A stretch of 64,000 nt of DNA from Streptomyces sp. NBC_00690 (lineage in GTDB: Bacteria > Actinomycetota > Actinomycetes > Streptomycetales > Streptomycetaceae). Below, in pieces: positions 1 to 8,847 of the stretch. The notes beneath the pieces were generated by a model. It searched no databases. It was not told where the DNA came from and worked only from the letters and a program-made list of their open reading frames with translations. The translations under genes were made by a program, and so were the position numbers. Position 1 is the first letter of the stretch. Each line of letters begins with the position of its first letter. The stretch covers positions 1,488,001-1,552,000 of the forward strand of contig NZ_CP109009.1 in NCBI RefSeq assembly GCF_036226685.1, written 5' to 3'.

Positions 1-1412
1 AAGGTGACCAGGCGGTCGCGTTCCCGGGCCGCTTCGAGCCTGCCGCGGACCGGCCCGATCCTGGCGGTCAGTTGCTCGGCGCGGGTGGCCGCTTCCTGAG
101 CTGCGGTGATGCGCTCGCGGCAGCCGTGCCGCAGCGTCTCCCAGCCGGCGAGCCACTCCCGGGCCTCCGCGAGGACGTCGTCGTCGACCCGTGCCTGCCG
201 GTCCAACTCGGACTGCTCCTGGTCGATGGCGGCGCAGCGGCGTTCGGCCCTGCGCGCTGCCTGGAGCCCCCCGAGATCCTGGCGCAGCCGCCCCTCTCGG
301 GCCGACAGTGCTTCCACACCGGCATCGCCCAGGTCCTGGGGCAGCCCGGTGCGGGCGTTCTGCCAGGTGGTGCTCGCTGCCGCGTGGTCCCGTTCGGCCT
401 CATCCCTCAGCCGGAGCGCCGGGGCCAGTTGCCTGGCCCGCTCGCCGCGTTCCCAGCGCAGTCGTGCGGAATCGTGCTCGGCCTGTCGCATCGTCAGGGC
501 GTCATTGCGGCGGCAGGCGTCGGCGTGGCGCTGCTGGCGTTGGTGCAGATCCCGTTCGTCGTCCAACCGGGAACGGGCCGCGGCCTGTCGGCTCTCGGCC
601 GTCCGCAACGCATGAGTGGTGATGTCCAGCCGCTCGGTGGCCGCGGAGCGGGCGATGGCCGCCCAGGTCAGTACGGATTCGGCCAGTCCAGGATCTCCCG
701 GTTGCCCAGCGGGGGCGGGCCAGTCGCCACCCGCCGCACCCGCGGCCTGTTCCATGCGGTGGGCCAGCGAGAGGAGTTGCTCGTCGCCGGTGCGCACCCG
801 GGCCTCGGCTGCCCGCCTGCGTTCGGCAAGGCGTTCCTCGACCGCGGCGAAGCGGCTGGTGTCGAACAGTCGACCGAGGAGCTTGCCCCTGGCCTCGGCG
901 TCCGCTCGCAGGAAGCGGGCGAAGTCGCCCTGCGGCAACAGCACCACCTGGCAGAACTGTTCGCGGTTCATACCGACCAGTTGGGTGATCTCCTCACCGA
1001 TCTCCTGGTGGGAACGGCTGAGGGCCTGCCATGTACCCGTGGTGTCGTCGTACTCGCGCAGCCAACTCTGGGCGCGATCGGTGGTGAAACCCTTGCCGCT
1101 CTTCTTGGCGCGGGGTTGGGCCGGGCGCCGGACGATCTCCAACCGCCTGTCGGCGACGGTGAGTTCGAGAAGAACCTCGGTGGGGGTGCCGGCGTCGGCG
1201 TGGTCGCTGCGCAGCGGTGTGCCCGGGCTCTGACGGGCGCCGGGGACGGATCCGTACAGGGCGAAGCACACCGCGTCGAGCACGGAGGTCTTGCCCGCGC
1301 CGGTGGGTCCGTGGAGCAGGAAGATGCCCGCCGATGACAGTGCGTCAAAGTCGATGTGCTGCTCGTCCGAGAAGGGACCGAAGGCGGTGAGGGTGAGCCG
1401 GTGGAGCCTCAT
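1..1412 (-). CDS. sbcC: Exonuclease subunit SbcC, N-terminal part (3' end beyond window)
   Basis: ATPase subunit of the SbcCD (Rad50/Mre11-type) nuclease that trims DNA hairpins and ends. The visible 470 residues begin MRLHRLTLTAFGPF, typical of SbcC/Rad50. A Walker A motif GPTGAGKT follows at about residues 36-43, and a Q-loop region NREQFCQVVLLPQG leads into a long Arg/Glu/Ala-rich coiled coil. The ATG at 1412 overlaps the TGA of sbcD (ATGA), so the pair is translationally coupled. The reading frame is open to base 1, so the second half of the coiled coil and the ABC signature/Walker B lobe lie outside. SbcC proteins are about 1,000 residues long. Confidence 0.95.
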   Translation of the reverse strand, partial: MRLHRLTLTAFGPFSDEQHIDFDALSSAGIFLLHGPTGAGKTSVLDAVCFALYGSVPGARQSPGTPLRSDHADAGTPTEVLLELTVADRRLEIVRRPAQPRAKKSGKGFTTDRAQSWLREYDDTTGTWQALSRSHQEIGEEITQLVGMNREQFCQVVLLPQGDFARFLRADAEARGKLLGRLFDTSRFAAVEERLAERRRAAEARVRTGDEQLLSLAHRMEQAAGAAGGDWPAPAGQPGDPGLAESVLTWAAIARSAATERLDITTHALRTAESRQAAARSRLDDERDLHQRQQRHADACRRNDALTMRQAEHDSARLRWERGERARQLAPALRLRDEAERDHAAASTTWQNARTGLPQDLGDAGVEALSAREGRLRQDLGGLQAARRAERRCAAIDQEQSELDRQARVDDDVLAEAREWLAGWETLRHGCRERITAAQEAATRAEQLTARIGPVRGRLEAARERDRLVT

Positions 1413-2647
1413 CCGGTCGCCTCGCCGGCGCTCGCGACGGTCTTGCGGCCGGGGTTGGATTGCCGGGGCACCGTGCGTACGCCTCCGCTGTCGTGTGCCG
1501 CCACCGCGGCCCGGATGTCGTCGAACGCCCCGCTCAGCACGGCCCGCTCCTGCTCGTCGGGGCCCTGCCCGGCGCGGACGTGCGCCACGAAGTCCTCGGC
1601 GATCTGCTGGTCGCCACGGCCTTTGAGCCGCTCGGCGTAGGAACGTGCGGTCGGCCCGTCGGGGCCGCGCTCCGGCTCGAAGACCAGGCTGAGGGTGTGC
1701 GGGAAGCGCCGGGTGAGCCTGGCCATGGGGTCGGCCGGACGGGATGCGTCGGTGAGGGTCGCCTCCACGAACGCCTCCGCATGGCGATCGAGCGACTCGT
1801 CGGTGAGCAGTTCGTCGAGTGTGCCACGCAGCCGGGCCAGCGGACGGGGCACGGGGGTGTCGATGCGCTCGGCGTGGATCTCACCCTGCGCACCGAGGTC
1901 GATCAGCCACATGGTCTTGCGGTGGTGGACTTCGGAGAAGGAGTACGGGAGCGGAGAACCGCTGTAGCGCACCCGGTCGGTGATGGTCTGGCAGCCGTGC
2001 AGATGGCCGAGCGCGACGTAGTCCACTCCGTGGAAGACCCCGGCTGGCACGGCGGCGACCCCGCCCACGGTGATGTCACGCTCGCTGTCGCTCGGTTGGC
2101 CGCCGGCGACGAAGGCATGGGCGAGCACGATGGAACGGGTGCCGTCGGGTCGGCCCGCGAGGTCGGCGCGCACCCGGTCCATGGCTGCGGCAAGCACTGC
2201 TTCATGGCGGGCGGCGGCAGTGCGGAACTCATCCTTCACCAGAGCGGGTTCGAGGTACGGCAGTCCGTAGCAGGCGATCTGGCCCGCCGCGTCTTCGAGG
2301 AGTACGGGCGTGGCGCAGCCGGCCGGGTCGGTCCGGAGGTGGATGCCGGCACGGTCGATCAGCCCGGCCCCCACCCCGAGGCGACGTGCCGAGTCATGGT
2401 TGCCGGAGATCATCACGGTGGGGACCGAGGCGGCGGCGAGCCGGTGGAGGGCGTCGTCAAAGAGTTCCACGGCGGCGAGCGGTGGGACGGCCCGGTCGTA
2501 GATGTCGCCTGCGACCAGGACCGCGTCGACCTCGCGCTCATGCACGGTGCTGATCAACCGGTCGAGGAAGGTCGCCTGCGCGGAAAGCATGGGCACCCGG
2601 TGGAGCGAACGCCCCAGATGCCAGTCCGACGTGTGGAGAAATCTCAC
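1409..2647 (-). CDS. sbcD: Exonuclease subunit SbcD (Mre11-like phosphoesterase)
   Basis: Metallophosphoesterase subunit of SbcCD, 412 residues, about the usual length. The metal-binding motifs appear in order: DWHLG near residue 8, GDIYDR near 48, SGNHD near 81, a HAF histidine in mid-protein and GHLHG near 214. A less conserved C-terminal capping region follows. The ATG at 2647 begins MRFLHTSDWHLG, exactly as in the family, so the start is firm. It is the first gene of the sbcDC operon and overlaps sbcC by four bases. Confidence 0.95.
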   Translation of the reverse strand: MRFLHTSDWHLGRSLHRVPMLSAQATFLDRLISTVHEREVDAVLVAGDIYDRAVPPLAAVELFDDALHRLAAASVPTVMISGNHDSARRLGVGAGLIDRAGIHLRTDPAGCATPVLLEDAAGQIACYGLPYLEPALVKDEFRTAAARHEAVLAAAMDRVRADLAGRPDGTRSIVLAHAFVAGGQPSDSERDITVGGVAAVPAGVFHGVDYVALGHLHGCQTITDRVRYSGSPLPYSFSEVHHRKTMWLIDLGAQGEIHAERIDTPVPRPLARLRGTLDELLTDESLDRHAEAFVEATLTDASRPADPMARLTRRFPHTLSLVFEPERGPDGPTARSYAERLKGRGDQQIAEDFVAHVRAGQGPDEQERAVLSGAFDDIRAAVAAHDSGGVRTVPRQSNPGRKTVASAGEATG

Positions 2648-3263
2648 GTGGCTACTCCGACCTGCATGTTCTCTGCTTCCCCCAGCTCACCGATGTCTCG
2701 TGTCGCCCCGGCACTGCGGCCGGCCCCGGGCCGCCCTGGCACGGCCGGCGGCGCCCCCACGTTATCCCCGGTCGCCGGTGCGTTCGGCACGGACCGGTGT
2801 TTTCCTCGCCATCCGGTGGCAAGTGGGGCGTGCCATACGGTGGCAACTGGGCGGGGACGGCGCTCCGGTACCGGTCCGAGTGCACGGACGTCGTGTCGTA
2901 CAGTCGCGGGCTCGTGGGTGCGTGGTGTCCGGTCCATCGGCATACGTCGGCAAGGGTCGCGGACGTCGTCAGTGCCTTCTCGGTGCCAGCGGCGGTGGTG
3001 GGCGGGCCGGGCTCACCGCACCTGCGCCCGCGCGGGGTCCGGTGCACAGGGACCAGAAGGCGCATCGACCGATCGGTTGACCCATGGATCCACCGATCGC
3101 TCCGTCCGCACCGACCGGTGTGAGGATGGGGATCGCGGCCGATTGCCCGCAGGATGGAACCCAACGCGGCACACCGTTCGGGGAACCTCCCGGCCGGGCC
3201 CGTACCCCCGGCGGTGCGCCATCTCCCCTGCGCACCCGGCTGACACCGACGCGGAGAGGCGCC
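2648..3263. other. Non-coding stretch between sbcD and the beta-propeller gene
   Basis: About 616 bases with no convincing gene. Reading frames cross it on both strands but encode Arg/Pro/Gly-rich sequence with no family resemblance. Visible structure includes a 10-base palindrome accgatcggt near 3069 and a partial direct repeat ggtggcaa-N17-ggtggcaa near 2816-2850. It should hold the divergent promoters of sbcD and the gene at 3264, but I cannot place their boxes. Confidence 0.5.
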
Positions 3264-4442
3264 ATGGACACCGCTCGACACCGGACCTGCGGGCCGACCC
3301 GTAGCGGCGGCCGGATGCGTCCGATCGCGGCTCTGCTCTGCTTCGCCGCCCTGATGGGCTGCTCGACCGGCCGCGGTGGCGAACAGGGCGTCGAGTCCCG
3401 GCCACCCGCCCCGGCGACGTCCGCGCCCTCCTCCCCCACCGGGTCCCCCGCACCGGGACGGGTCACCGCCCGGGGCACCCTGTTGGTCGCCGACTTCGGC
3501 AGCGACACCGTCACCTTCCTCCATCCGCGGACGGGCCCCTTCGCTTCGGTCAGGGTCGGTACGGCGCCCTACGGTCTGGCAGTGGACGCCGAGGGGCGCG
3601 CCTGGGTCGCCACCGCGGAGGGCGTCGCGATCGTGGACACCCGAACCCGCAGCAGCCTGGGCCGCATCCCGTACCGAACGGACACCGGACCGGTCACGGA
3701 GGGGGAGTACCGCGGCGGCGGCATGGGGATCGCGCTCTCTCCCGACGGTTCACGGGTCTATGTGGGGGTGAACGTGCCGGGCGGCCCCGGCGTCCTGGAA
3801 GTGATCGACACCGCCCAGCGGTCCGTCGTCGACACGGTTCCGATCGGCCGCCGTCCGTTCGATGTCGATGTGGCCCGCGACGGGCGGGAGGTGTACGCCA
3901 CCCAGCACGACTCCTTCGACGTGACCGCCGTACGTGCGGACACCCTGGCGACCCGCCGCTTCGAGGTCGCGCCGTACGGCACCGAGGGGGGCCTCGGCTC
4001 ATGGCTGAAGCCGCACTACGCAGCGGTCGCCGCGGACGGGCGACTGTTGCTGCCCTTCGAAGGGGAGCGGCTGGCCGTGCTCGATCCGCGCACGGGTCGG
4101 GTGACGGTGGCAAGGATGACGGCCGACACGCATCAGCACGGAGTCGCGCTCACGGCCGAGGGAACCCTGCTCGTGGTCGGTACCGGGCCGATCGGGTCGG
4201 GTGATCGGGAGGCTTCGCTCACCATCAGGTCCCGCGACGGCAAAGAACGCCTCGTCCCGCTCGACGGCCCGCACGAGGACATCACCGTCTCCCCCGACGG
4301 GCGGACCGCCTATGTGACGGGCGGCTTCACTCGGGACGGGTACTGGGACGGCATCACCGTCGTCGACCTCGACCGGGGAACGTCCAGGAAACTACCGGGC
4401 GGAAAGCGCCCGCTGGGCATCGCGGTCCTAGTCGGCGGCTGA
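3264..4442 (+). CDS. YVTN-type beta-propeller lipoprotein
   Basis: Secreted, probably lipid-anchored beta-propeller of 392 residues. The N-terminus has Arg residues, a hydrophobic stretch IAALLCFAALMGC (Cys near residue 33, an approximate lipobox), and then a Ser/Pro/Ala-rich linker as expected for an exported lipoprotein. The body contains repeated blades such as ALSPDGSRVYVG, VARDGREVYAT and TVSPDGRTAYVT, the hallmark of YVTN/surface-antigen propellers. The ATG at 3264 is preceded by ggagagg. A second ATG at 3315 would also leave a complete signal peptide. Ligand or partner is unknown. It stands alone between sbcD and a convergent gene. Confidence 0.75.
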   Translation: MDTARHRTCGPTRSGGRMRPIAALLCFAALMGCSTGRGGEQGVESRPPAPATSAPSSPTGSPAPGRVTARGTLLVADFGSDTVTFLHPRTGPFASVRVGTAPYGLAVDAEGRAWVATAEGVAIVDTRTRSSLGRIPYRTDTGPVTEGEYRGGGMGIALSPDGSRVYVGVNVPGGPGVLEVIDTAQRSVVDTVPIGRRPFDVDVARDGREVYATQHDSFDVTAVRADTLATRRFEVAPYGTEGGLGSWLKPHYAAVAADGRLLLPFEGERLAVLDPRTGRVTVARMTADTHQHGVALTAEGTLLVVGTGPIGSGDREASLTIRSRDGKERLVPLDGPHEDITVSPDGRTAYVTGGFTRDGYWDGITVVDLDRGTSRKLPGGKRPLGIAVLVGG

Positions 4443-4562
4443 ATCTCCCGCCCCCCAACGGCTTGACGAGCACGTGCCCCTGAGGTTCTGCGGTCCAGGA
4501 CGTTCTGCGACAGGGGGCCGCCGCAGCGCTGGTCCGGACGGGCTGCACCGCAGTCGGTGCGG

Positions 4563-4610
4563 CCGGATCACCACGGAGGCGTCGGATCACAACGGAGGGC
4601 GTCGGATCAC
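4563..4610. repeat. Short tandem repeat, about 19 bp, 2.5 copies
   Basis: The unit cggagg(g)cgtcggatcaca occurs at 4573-4590 and 4592-4610, with a shorter related copy starting at 4563. It lies in the convergent gap between the propeller gene and the yigZ-like gene. No function is evident. Confidence 0.6.
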
Positions 4611-5233
4611 AGCTCCCCGTACGCCTCGCCGCCGAACTCCCACTCCGCCGATCCCGCCGTCGCATCGGCCAACCAGCGGACAAATTCATCGGTGCGTGCG
4701 TCCGGAAGGGCGATCTCCAAGGTCACCTGCTCCGCATAGCGCACGTCCCGGACCGTGTGCCCGGTCGCGCGGAGGTCGTTCTCCAGCTTGCCCGCGCGCT
4801 GGTGGTCCACGGTGACGATGACCAGCCGATAGCGCTGGCGCACGGTCGTGCCCAACGCATCGAGCGCCTCCCCGACCACTCCCCCGTACGCCCGGATGAG
4901 CCCACCGGCGCCGAGCTTGACGCCCCCGTAGTAGCGGGTGACCACGGCCGCGGCATAGCGGATGTCGCGACGCAGGAGCATCTGGAGCATCGGGACCCCG
5001 GCCGTGCCGCCCGGCTCGCCGTCGTCGCTGGCCCTCTGTACGGAGGCGTCGGCCCCCAGTACATAGGCGAAGCAGTTGTGGGTGGCGGTCGGATGCTCGC
5101 GCCGGATGCGGGCGACGAACGCCTGCGCCTCCTCTTCGGTGGCGACGGGTGCCAGCGCACAGATGAAGCGCGATCGATTGATCTCTGTCTCGTGCACGCC
5201 TTCATAGGCGAGGGTCCGGTACTGGTCCTGCAT
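4607..5233 (-). CDS. YigZ/IMPACT (UPF0029) family protein
   Basis: Protein of 208 residues matching the YigZ family in length and motifs. The conserved core includes RSRFICALAPV, a THNCFAYV segment, ASDDGEPGGTAG and YYGGVKLGAGGLIRAY, the signature UPF0029 block. A smaller C-terminal DUF1949-like domain follows (VTVDHQRAGKLENDL). YigZ proteins have a ribosomal-protein-S5-like fold, and the eukaryotic relative IMPACT influences translation control. The bacterial role is not settled. The ATG at 5233 is close to the divergent CoA-binding gene. Confidence 0.9.
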   Translation of the reverse strand: MQDQYRTLAYEGVHETEINRSRFICALAPVATEEEAQAFVARIRREHPTATHNCFAYVLGADASVQRASDDGEPGGTAGVPMLQMLLRRDIRYAAAVVTRYYGGVKLGAGGLIRAYGGVVGEALDALGTTVRQRYRLVIVTVDHQRAGKLENDLRATGHTVRDVRYAEQVTLEIALPDARTDEFVRWLADATAGSAEWEFGGEAYGEL

Positions 5234-5295
5234 CGGCCCAGCCTATGCGGCTCTCACCGGGGAATGCGCCGTCAGGGGTGCCCGTTGTGCTGTGC

Positions 5296-5703
5296 ATGGA
5301 CGCAGAGACGGAGACCATCCGCAGGATCTTGACGACGAGCGGTGACACCTGGGCCGTGGTGGGTTTGTCCAACAATGAGTCGCGGGCCGCGTACGGCGTC
5401 GCCCGGGTGCTCCAGCGCTTCGGCAAACGCATCGTCCCGGTGCATCCCAAGGCGGAGACGGTGCACGGCGAACGGGGGTACGCCAGTCTCGCCGATGTTC
5501 CCTTCCCGGTGGATGTGGTCGACGTCTTCGTCAACTCCCAGTGGGCCGGTGCCGTCGCCGATGAGGCGGTGGCGATCGGGGCGAAGGCGGTCTGGTTCCA
5601 ACTGGGTGTGATCGACGACGAGGCGTACGCACGGACTCGGGCCGCCGGGCTCGACATGGTGATGGACCACTGCCCCGCCATTGAAATCCCGCGGCTCGGC
5701 TGA
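5296..5703 (+). CDS. CoA-binding domain protein (YccU-like)
   Basis: Small Rossmann-fold protein of the CoA-binding family (YccU/CoA_binding_2), about 135 residues. Visible features are the nucleotide-binding start AVVGLSNNESRAAYGVARVLQ, the VPVHPKAETVHGERGYASLADVP segment and the C-terminal MDHCPAIEIPRL, all typical. I chose the ATG at 5296 (MDAETE). The frame is open from 5245, but that start would leave almost no room for promoters beside the divergent yigZ-like gene. Cellular role is unknown; the family binds CoA and may be redox-linked. Confidence 0.85.
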   Translation: MDAETETIRRILTTSGDTWAVVGLSNNESRAAYGVARVLQRFGKRIVPVHPKAETVHGERGYASLADVPFPVDVVDVFVNSQWAGAVADEAVAIGAKAVWFQLGVIDDEAYARTRAAGLDMVMDHCPAIEIPRLG

Positions 5704-5777
5704 TTCCACCGGGACCGCCGGTCGGATCCAGGTAATCCTGCGGGTCCGGCCGGCGGTCGTTGCATACACCGGCTGCG

Positions 5778-6332
5778 TCAGACTCCCAGACCCTCCAGGA
5801 CCATCGCGCCGGGGAGCCCTGCGAACGCCTTTCCGGGGACGATTAGCTTTCCGCGCCTGCGTCCGCTGCCGATGAGGACCCAGGGAAGGTCGACGACGGC
5901 CGCATCCACAAGCACGGGCCAGCCCGTCGGCAGGCCGATCGGGGTAATGCCCCCGTACTCCATGCCGGTCTCTCCGGTGGCCGTGTCGCGTGGGGCGAAC
6001 GACGCCTTGCGGGCGCCCAGTTCCTTGCGGACGAGGCCGTTGACGTCGACGCGGGTGCGGGACTGCACCAGACAGGCGGCAAGGGTGGACTCGGCACCCC
6101 GCTTACCCGCGACGACCACACAGTTGGCCGACTGGTCGAGCAGTTCACGGCCGTGGTGCTCCACGAAGCTTGCGGTGTCCGCGATCTCCGGATCGGTGTC
6201 GACGTAGATCAACTGGTCGACGGGGACGTCTGCGGACCATCCGCGCAGGGCATCCACGACGGACGGTGTCAGCAGGTCAAGACAGTCGATGGCGGGTCGG
6301 GCGTTGTCGAAGGTTCCGATGGGAGCACGCAT
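5778..6332 (-). CDS. YbaK/EbsC-family aminoacyl-tRNA deacylase-like protein
   Basis: Protein of 184 residues with the YbaK/ProX editing-domain fold. Members hydrolyse mischarged tRNAs such as Cys-tRNA-Pro. Recognisable segments are VVVAGKRGAESTLAACLV, a DVNGLVRKELGARKASFA block and YGGITPIGLP near the middle, with the conserved Lys and Gly residues of the family. The open frame extends to 6428, but MRAPIGTFDN at 6332 fits the family N-terminus better. It is a monocistronic gene upstream of, and parallel to, the XRE regulator. Confidence 0.88.
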   Translation of the reverse strand: MRAPIGTFDNARPAIDCLDLLTPSVVDALRGWSADVPVDQLIYVDTDPEIADTASFVEHHGRELLDQSANCVVVAGKRGAESTLAACLVQSRTRVDVNGLVRKELGARKASFAPRDTATGETGMEYGGITPIGLPTGWPVLVDAAVVDLPWVLIGSGRRRGKLIVPGKAFAGLPGAMVLEGLGV

Positions 6333-6444
6333 GGCGCCCACGCTAGCAGCGGGCACGCGCCCCATGGATGGCCGTTCTGAACAGGCGGAAGCAGGAACGT
6401 CGGCTGCGCTCGACGACACTGCGGACACCTTGACGGTTCGCGAC

Positions 6445-7017
6445 CTAGCGCACGGGCGGGACGCTGACCGCCATCGTCATCTCCACGGCCGTCGTCCCTT
6501 CGTTGCGATAGCCGTGCGGCACCTGCGCATCGAAGGAAGCTGATGTTCCGGCGCTGACCGCATGAGACTCGCCGTCCACGACCAGGGTGAGTTCACCCGC
6601 GGTCACGTGCAGCAGTTCTACCGTTCCCTCCGGGTGGGCGTCGGACTCGCTGTGGTCGCCGGGCATCAGCCGCCAGGACCACAGCTCCAGCGGTCCGGGA
6701 CTTTCGGTTCCGATCAGCAGGGTCGTGGAGCTACCGGTGGAGGTGGACCACATGCGCACCGCCGCCTGTGGCGGCACGAGCCGCACCTGCGGGCCCTGCT
6801 CATAGTCGAGGAGGGTGGTGATGCTGATGCCGAGTGCGTCGGCGAGCTTCACCGTGGTTCCCACACTGGGGTTGGTGCGCGCCTGCTCAATCTGGATGAT
6901 CATGCCCCGGCTGACTCCGGAGCGGGTGGCGAGCCCGTCGAGGGTGAGGCTCCGCCGACCGCGCCAGTGCTTGAGGTTGCGGGCGAGGGATTGGGTGAGC
7001 TGGTCGAGGTCCGACAC
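6445..7017 (-). CDS. XRE-family regulator with C-terminal cupin domain
   Basis: Two-domain transcription factor of 190 residues. An XRE helix-turn-helix at about residues 12-70 includes LTLDGLATRSGVSRGMIIQIE and NPSVGTTVKLADALGI. A cupin_2 sensor domain at about 105-187 includes HPEGTVELLHVTAGELTLVVDGE. Such HTH-cupin proteins often control an adjacent transporter or catabolic gene. The start is GTG at 7017. It is divergent from the EamA permease across a 93-base gap holding repeated TGCACT elements, so it probably regulates that permease and itself. Confidence 0.9.
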   Translation of the reverse strand: MSDLDQLTQSLARNLKHWRGRRSLTLDGLATRSGVSRGMIIQIEQARTNPSVGTTVKLADALGISITTLLDYEQGPQVRLVPPQAAVRMWSTSTGSSTTLLIGTESPGPLELWSWRLMPGDHSESDAHPEGTVELLHVTAGELTLVVDGESHAVSAGTSASFDAQVPHGYRNEGTTAVEMTMAVSVPPVR

Positions 7018-7055
7018 AATGAGTCCACTATCTTCAATGACAGAGTCGAATATTT

Positions 7056-7098
7056 TGCACTACGGTGTGCTGCACTGACTCGTTCACCACACTGTACT
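7056..7098. promoter_or_regulatory. Candidate operator: repeated TGCACT/TGTACT elements
   Basis: In the divergent gap between the XRE-cupin regulator and the EamA permease, tgcact occurs at 7056-7061 and 7071-7076, and tgtact at 7093-7098. The surrounding DNA is AT-richer than average. This is a plausible binding region for the HTH-cupin protein, inferred from position only. Confidence 0.35.
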
Positions 7099-7110
7099 GC
7101 GAGGTTGTCG

Positions 7111-7977
7111 ATGACGGCGTTGCTGGCCCTGGCGACCAGCCTGCTCTGGGGCCTGGCGGATTTCGGCGGCGGACTGCTGACCCGCCGAATACCGGCGCTC
7201 ACGGTCGTGGTGGCCTCACAGGTCCTGGCCACCGTGGTGCTCGCCTTCGTCGTACTGGCCACCGGCGCATGGGACCAGGCCGGCCCGAGGCTGGGGTACG
7301 CGGTCGCGGCGGGGGTCGTGGGAACCGCGGCGATGCTCTGCTTCTACCAGGCCCTTGCCCTGGGACCCATGGGAGTGGTCTCCCCTCTCGGATCACTGGG
7401 TGTGGCCGTCCCCGTGGGGATAGGACTGATGCTCGGCGAACGCCCCGGCCTGCTCCAGTTCGCCGGGATCGCCGTGGCCGTGATGGGTGTGGTCCTCGCC
7501 GGCGGGCCCGAGTTGCGGGGCACGTCCGTCCGACGACAGGCGATCATGCTGACCTTGGTGGCAGCGGTCGGCTTCGGCGCGGTGATGGCCCTGATCGCCG
7601 AAGCGGCCACTTCCATCAGCGGACTCTTCCTCGCCCTCCTCGTCCAACGCATCACCAATGTGACCGTGGGGGGCGCGGCCCTGTACGTGTCCGTCCGTCG
7701 GGGCGGTCGCGCCCTGCCCGAGGAGGGCGGCGCAAGTGTCGTACTCAGCTCACTACCGGCACTCGCCTTCGTGGGCCTCGCGGACGTGGCGGCGAACGGC
7801 ACCTACTCACTCGCGGCCAACAGCGGGCCGGTCACCGTGGCGGCGGTGTTGGCCAGCCTCTATCCGGTGGTAACCGTTCTGGCCGCATTCGCCTTCCTAC
7901 AGGAGCGGCTGAAAGGGATTCAGGCAGCGGGCGCAGGGCTCGCCTTGGTCGGCACGATCCTGCTGGCCACCCGCTGA
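7111..7977 (+). CDS. EamA/DMT-superfamily permease
   Basis: Ten-helix drug/metabolite-transporter-type membrane protein of 288 residues. Two EamA repeats are visible, each with five hydrophobic helices: the first starts MTALLALATSLLWGLADF, the second follows VRRQAIMLTLVAAVGFGAVMAL. A conserved PVVTVLAAFAFLQERLKGIQ sits near the C-terminus. The ATG at 7111 is the first in frame that begins at the first helix. Substrate is unknown. The divergent HTH-cupin gene is its likely regulator. Confidence 0.88.
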   Translation: MTALLALATSLLWGLADFGGGLLTRRIPALTVVVASQVLATVVLAFVVLATGAWDQAGPRLGYAVAAGVVGTAAMLCFYQALALGPMGVVSPLGSLGVAVPVGIGLMLGERPGLLQFAGIAVAVMGVVLAGGPELRGTSVRRQAIMLTLVAAVGFGAVMALIAEAATSISGLFLALLVQRITNVTVGGAALYVSVRRGGRALPEEGGASVVLSSLPALAFVGLADVAANGTYSLAANSGPVTVAAVLASLYPVVTVLAAFAFLQERLKGIQAAGAGLALVGTILLATR

Positions 7978-8005
7978 GCCGTTCGCCAAGCCCCCCACGT
8001 CACCG

Positions 8006-8029
8006 GACTCCGGGACTCCGGGACTCCGA
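8006..8029. repeat. 8-bp tandem repeat (gactccgg), three copies
   Basis: gactccgg occurs at 8006-8013 and 8014-8021, and gactccga at 8022-8029. The repeat is in the convergent gap after the EamA gene, probably from slippage. No hairpin terminator is obvious here. Confidence 0.6.
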
Positions 8030-8061
8030 TTCGAGCTCGGGCCCCAGGTGCCGGTTCGCGT

Positions 8062-8847
8062 TCAGCTCTCCGGTTCTGACTCCCCTTCAGCGAGAGCCAC
8101 CAACTGCTCCGGGGTGACGCCTTCGGGGATGGGAACCGGCGCCGGTGTGCGCAGCGGAGGCTGCCATCCTCGCTCCGCGTCCCATTTCCGCACCACACGG
8201 GCAGGAGCCCCGGCGACGACGGAGTGATCGGGCACGTCGCCGCGCACGACGGACCCGGCAGCGACCACGACATTGCGGCCGAGTCGGGCGCCGGGGAGGA
8301 CGACCGCGCCGGTCCCCAGCCAGCAGCCGGGCCCAATCTCCACGGGCTCGGTTCGCGGCCACTGCTTGCCGACCGGTTGCCCGGGGTCGTCGTAGCTGTG
8401 ATTGGTCGAAGTGATGTAGACGTAGGGCCCGCAGTAGGTGTCGGAGCCGATGACGACCCGCGTGTCGGCGATGACATGACTGCCCCGCCCGAGCACGACT
8501 CCGTCACCCAGCGTCAGGATCGCCGCGGGCCCGAGATCGAGTCCGGGCATCATTCCCGCGGTGAGAGTGACCTGTTCGCCGATGATGCAGTGGTCCCCCA
8601 GTTCGATCCACTGCTCCCCGAACACCGTGCCCTGAGGGAAGGCCAGCCTGGTCCCGTGCCCCAACGCCCGGAAGCTCAGCCGCCCGGGATGCTCCGCGGT
8701 GACCGCCCCCGCTTCCTGCACCCAACGCCAGCCGCCATGGACAGCGCGGGTCACAGCCCGCCGCCACCAGCCGGAAGGCGATCTGGACGAGAACACGTTT
8801 CTGTTTCCGGACACCTCCACACCGTATCCGCAAGGGTGCGGGCCCAT
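8062..8847 (-). CDS. Hexapeptide-repeat (LbH) acyltransferase
   Basis: Left-handed beta-helix acyltransferase of up to 261 residues. From about residue 75 there are repeated hexapeptide coils such as LGDHCIIGEQVTL, LGRGSHVIADTRVVIGSDTYCGPYVYI, IGPGCWLGTGAVVLPGARLGRNVVV and HSVVAGAPARVV. An STNHSYDD loop resembles the acetyl-CoA acetyltransferase catalytic region, where a His sits before the last coils. Acceptor is unknown. The N-terminal 50 residues are basic and poorly conserved, and no strong ribosome-binding site precedes 8847, so the true start may be further in. Confidence 0.8.
   Translation of the reverse strand: MGPHPCGYGVEVSGNRNVFSSRSPSGWWRRAVTRAVHGGWRWVQEAGAVTAEHPGRLSFRALGHGTRLAFPQGTVFGEQWIELGDHCIIGEQVTLTAGMMPGLDLGPAAILTLGDGVVLGRGSHVIADTRVVIGSDTYCGPYVYITSTNHSYDDPGQPVGKQWPRTEPVEIGPGCWLGTGAVVLPGARLGRNVVVAAGSVVRGDVPDHSVVAGAPARVVRKWDAERGWQPPLRTPAPVPIPEGVTPEQLVALAEGESEPES

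Noticed and set aside
72..1337. Long plus-strand open frame opposite sbcC
   Set aside because: It mirrors the sbcC coding strand and its translation is Gly/Arg/Ala-rich with no family resemblance. GC-rich coding DNA leaves such shadow frames open.
1460..3304. 614-residue plus-strand frame across sbcD and the gap after it
   Set aside because: Most of it is antisense to sbcD, which has all its metal motifs. The remainder is low-complexity and has no recognisable domain.
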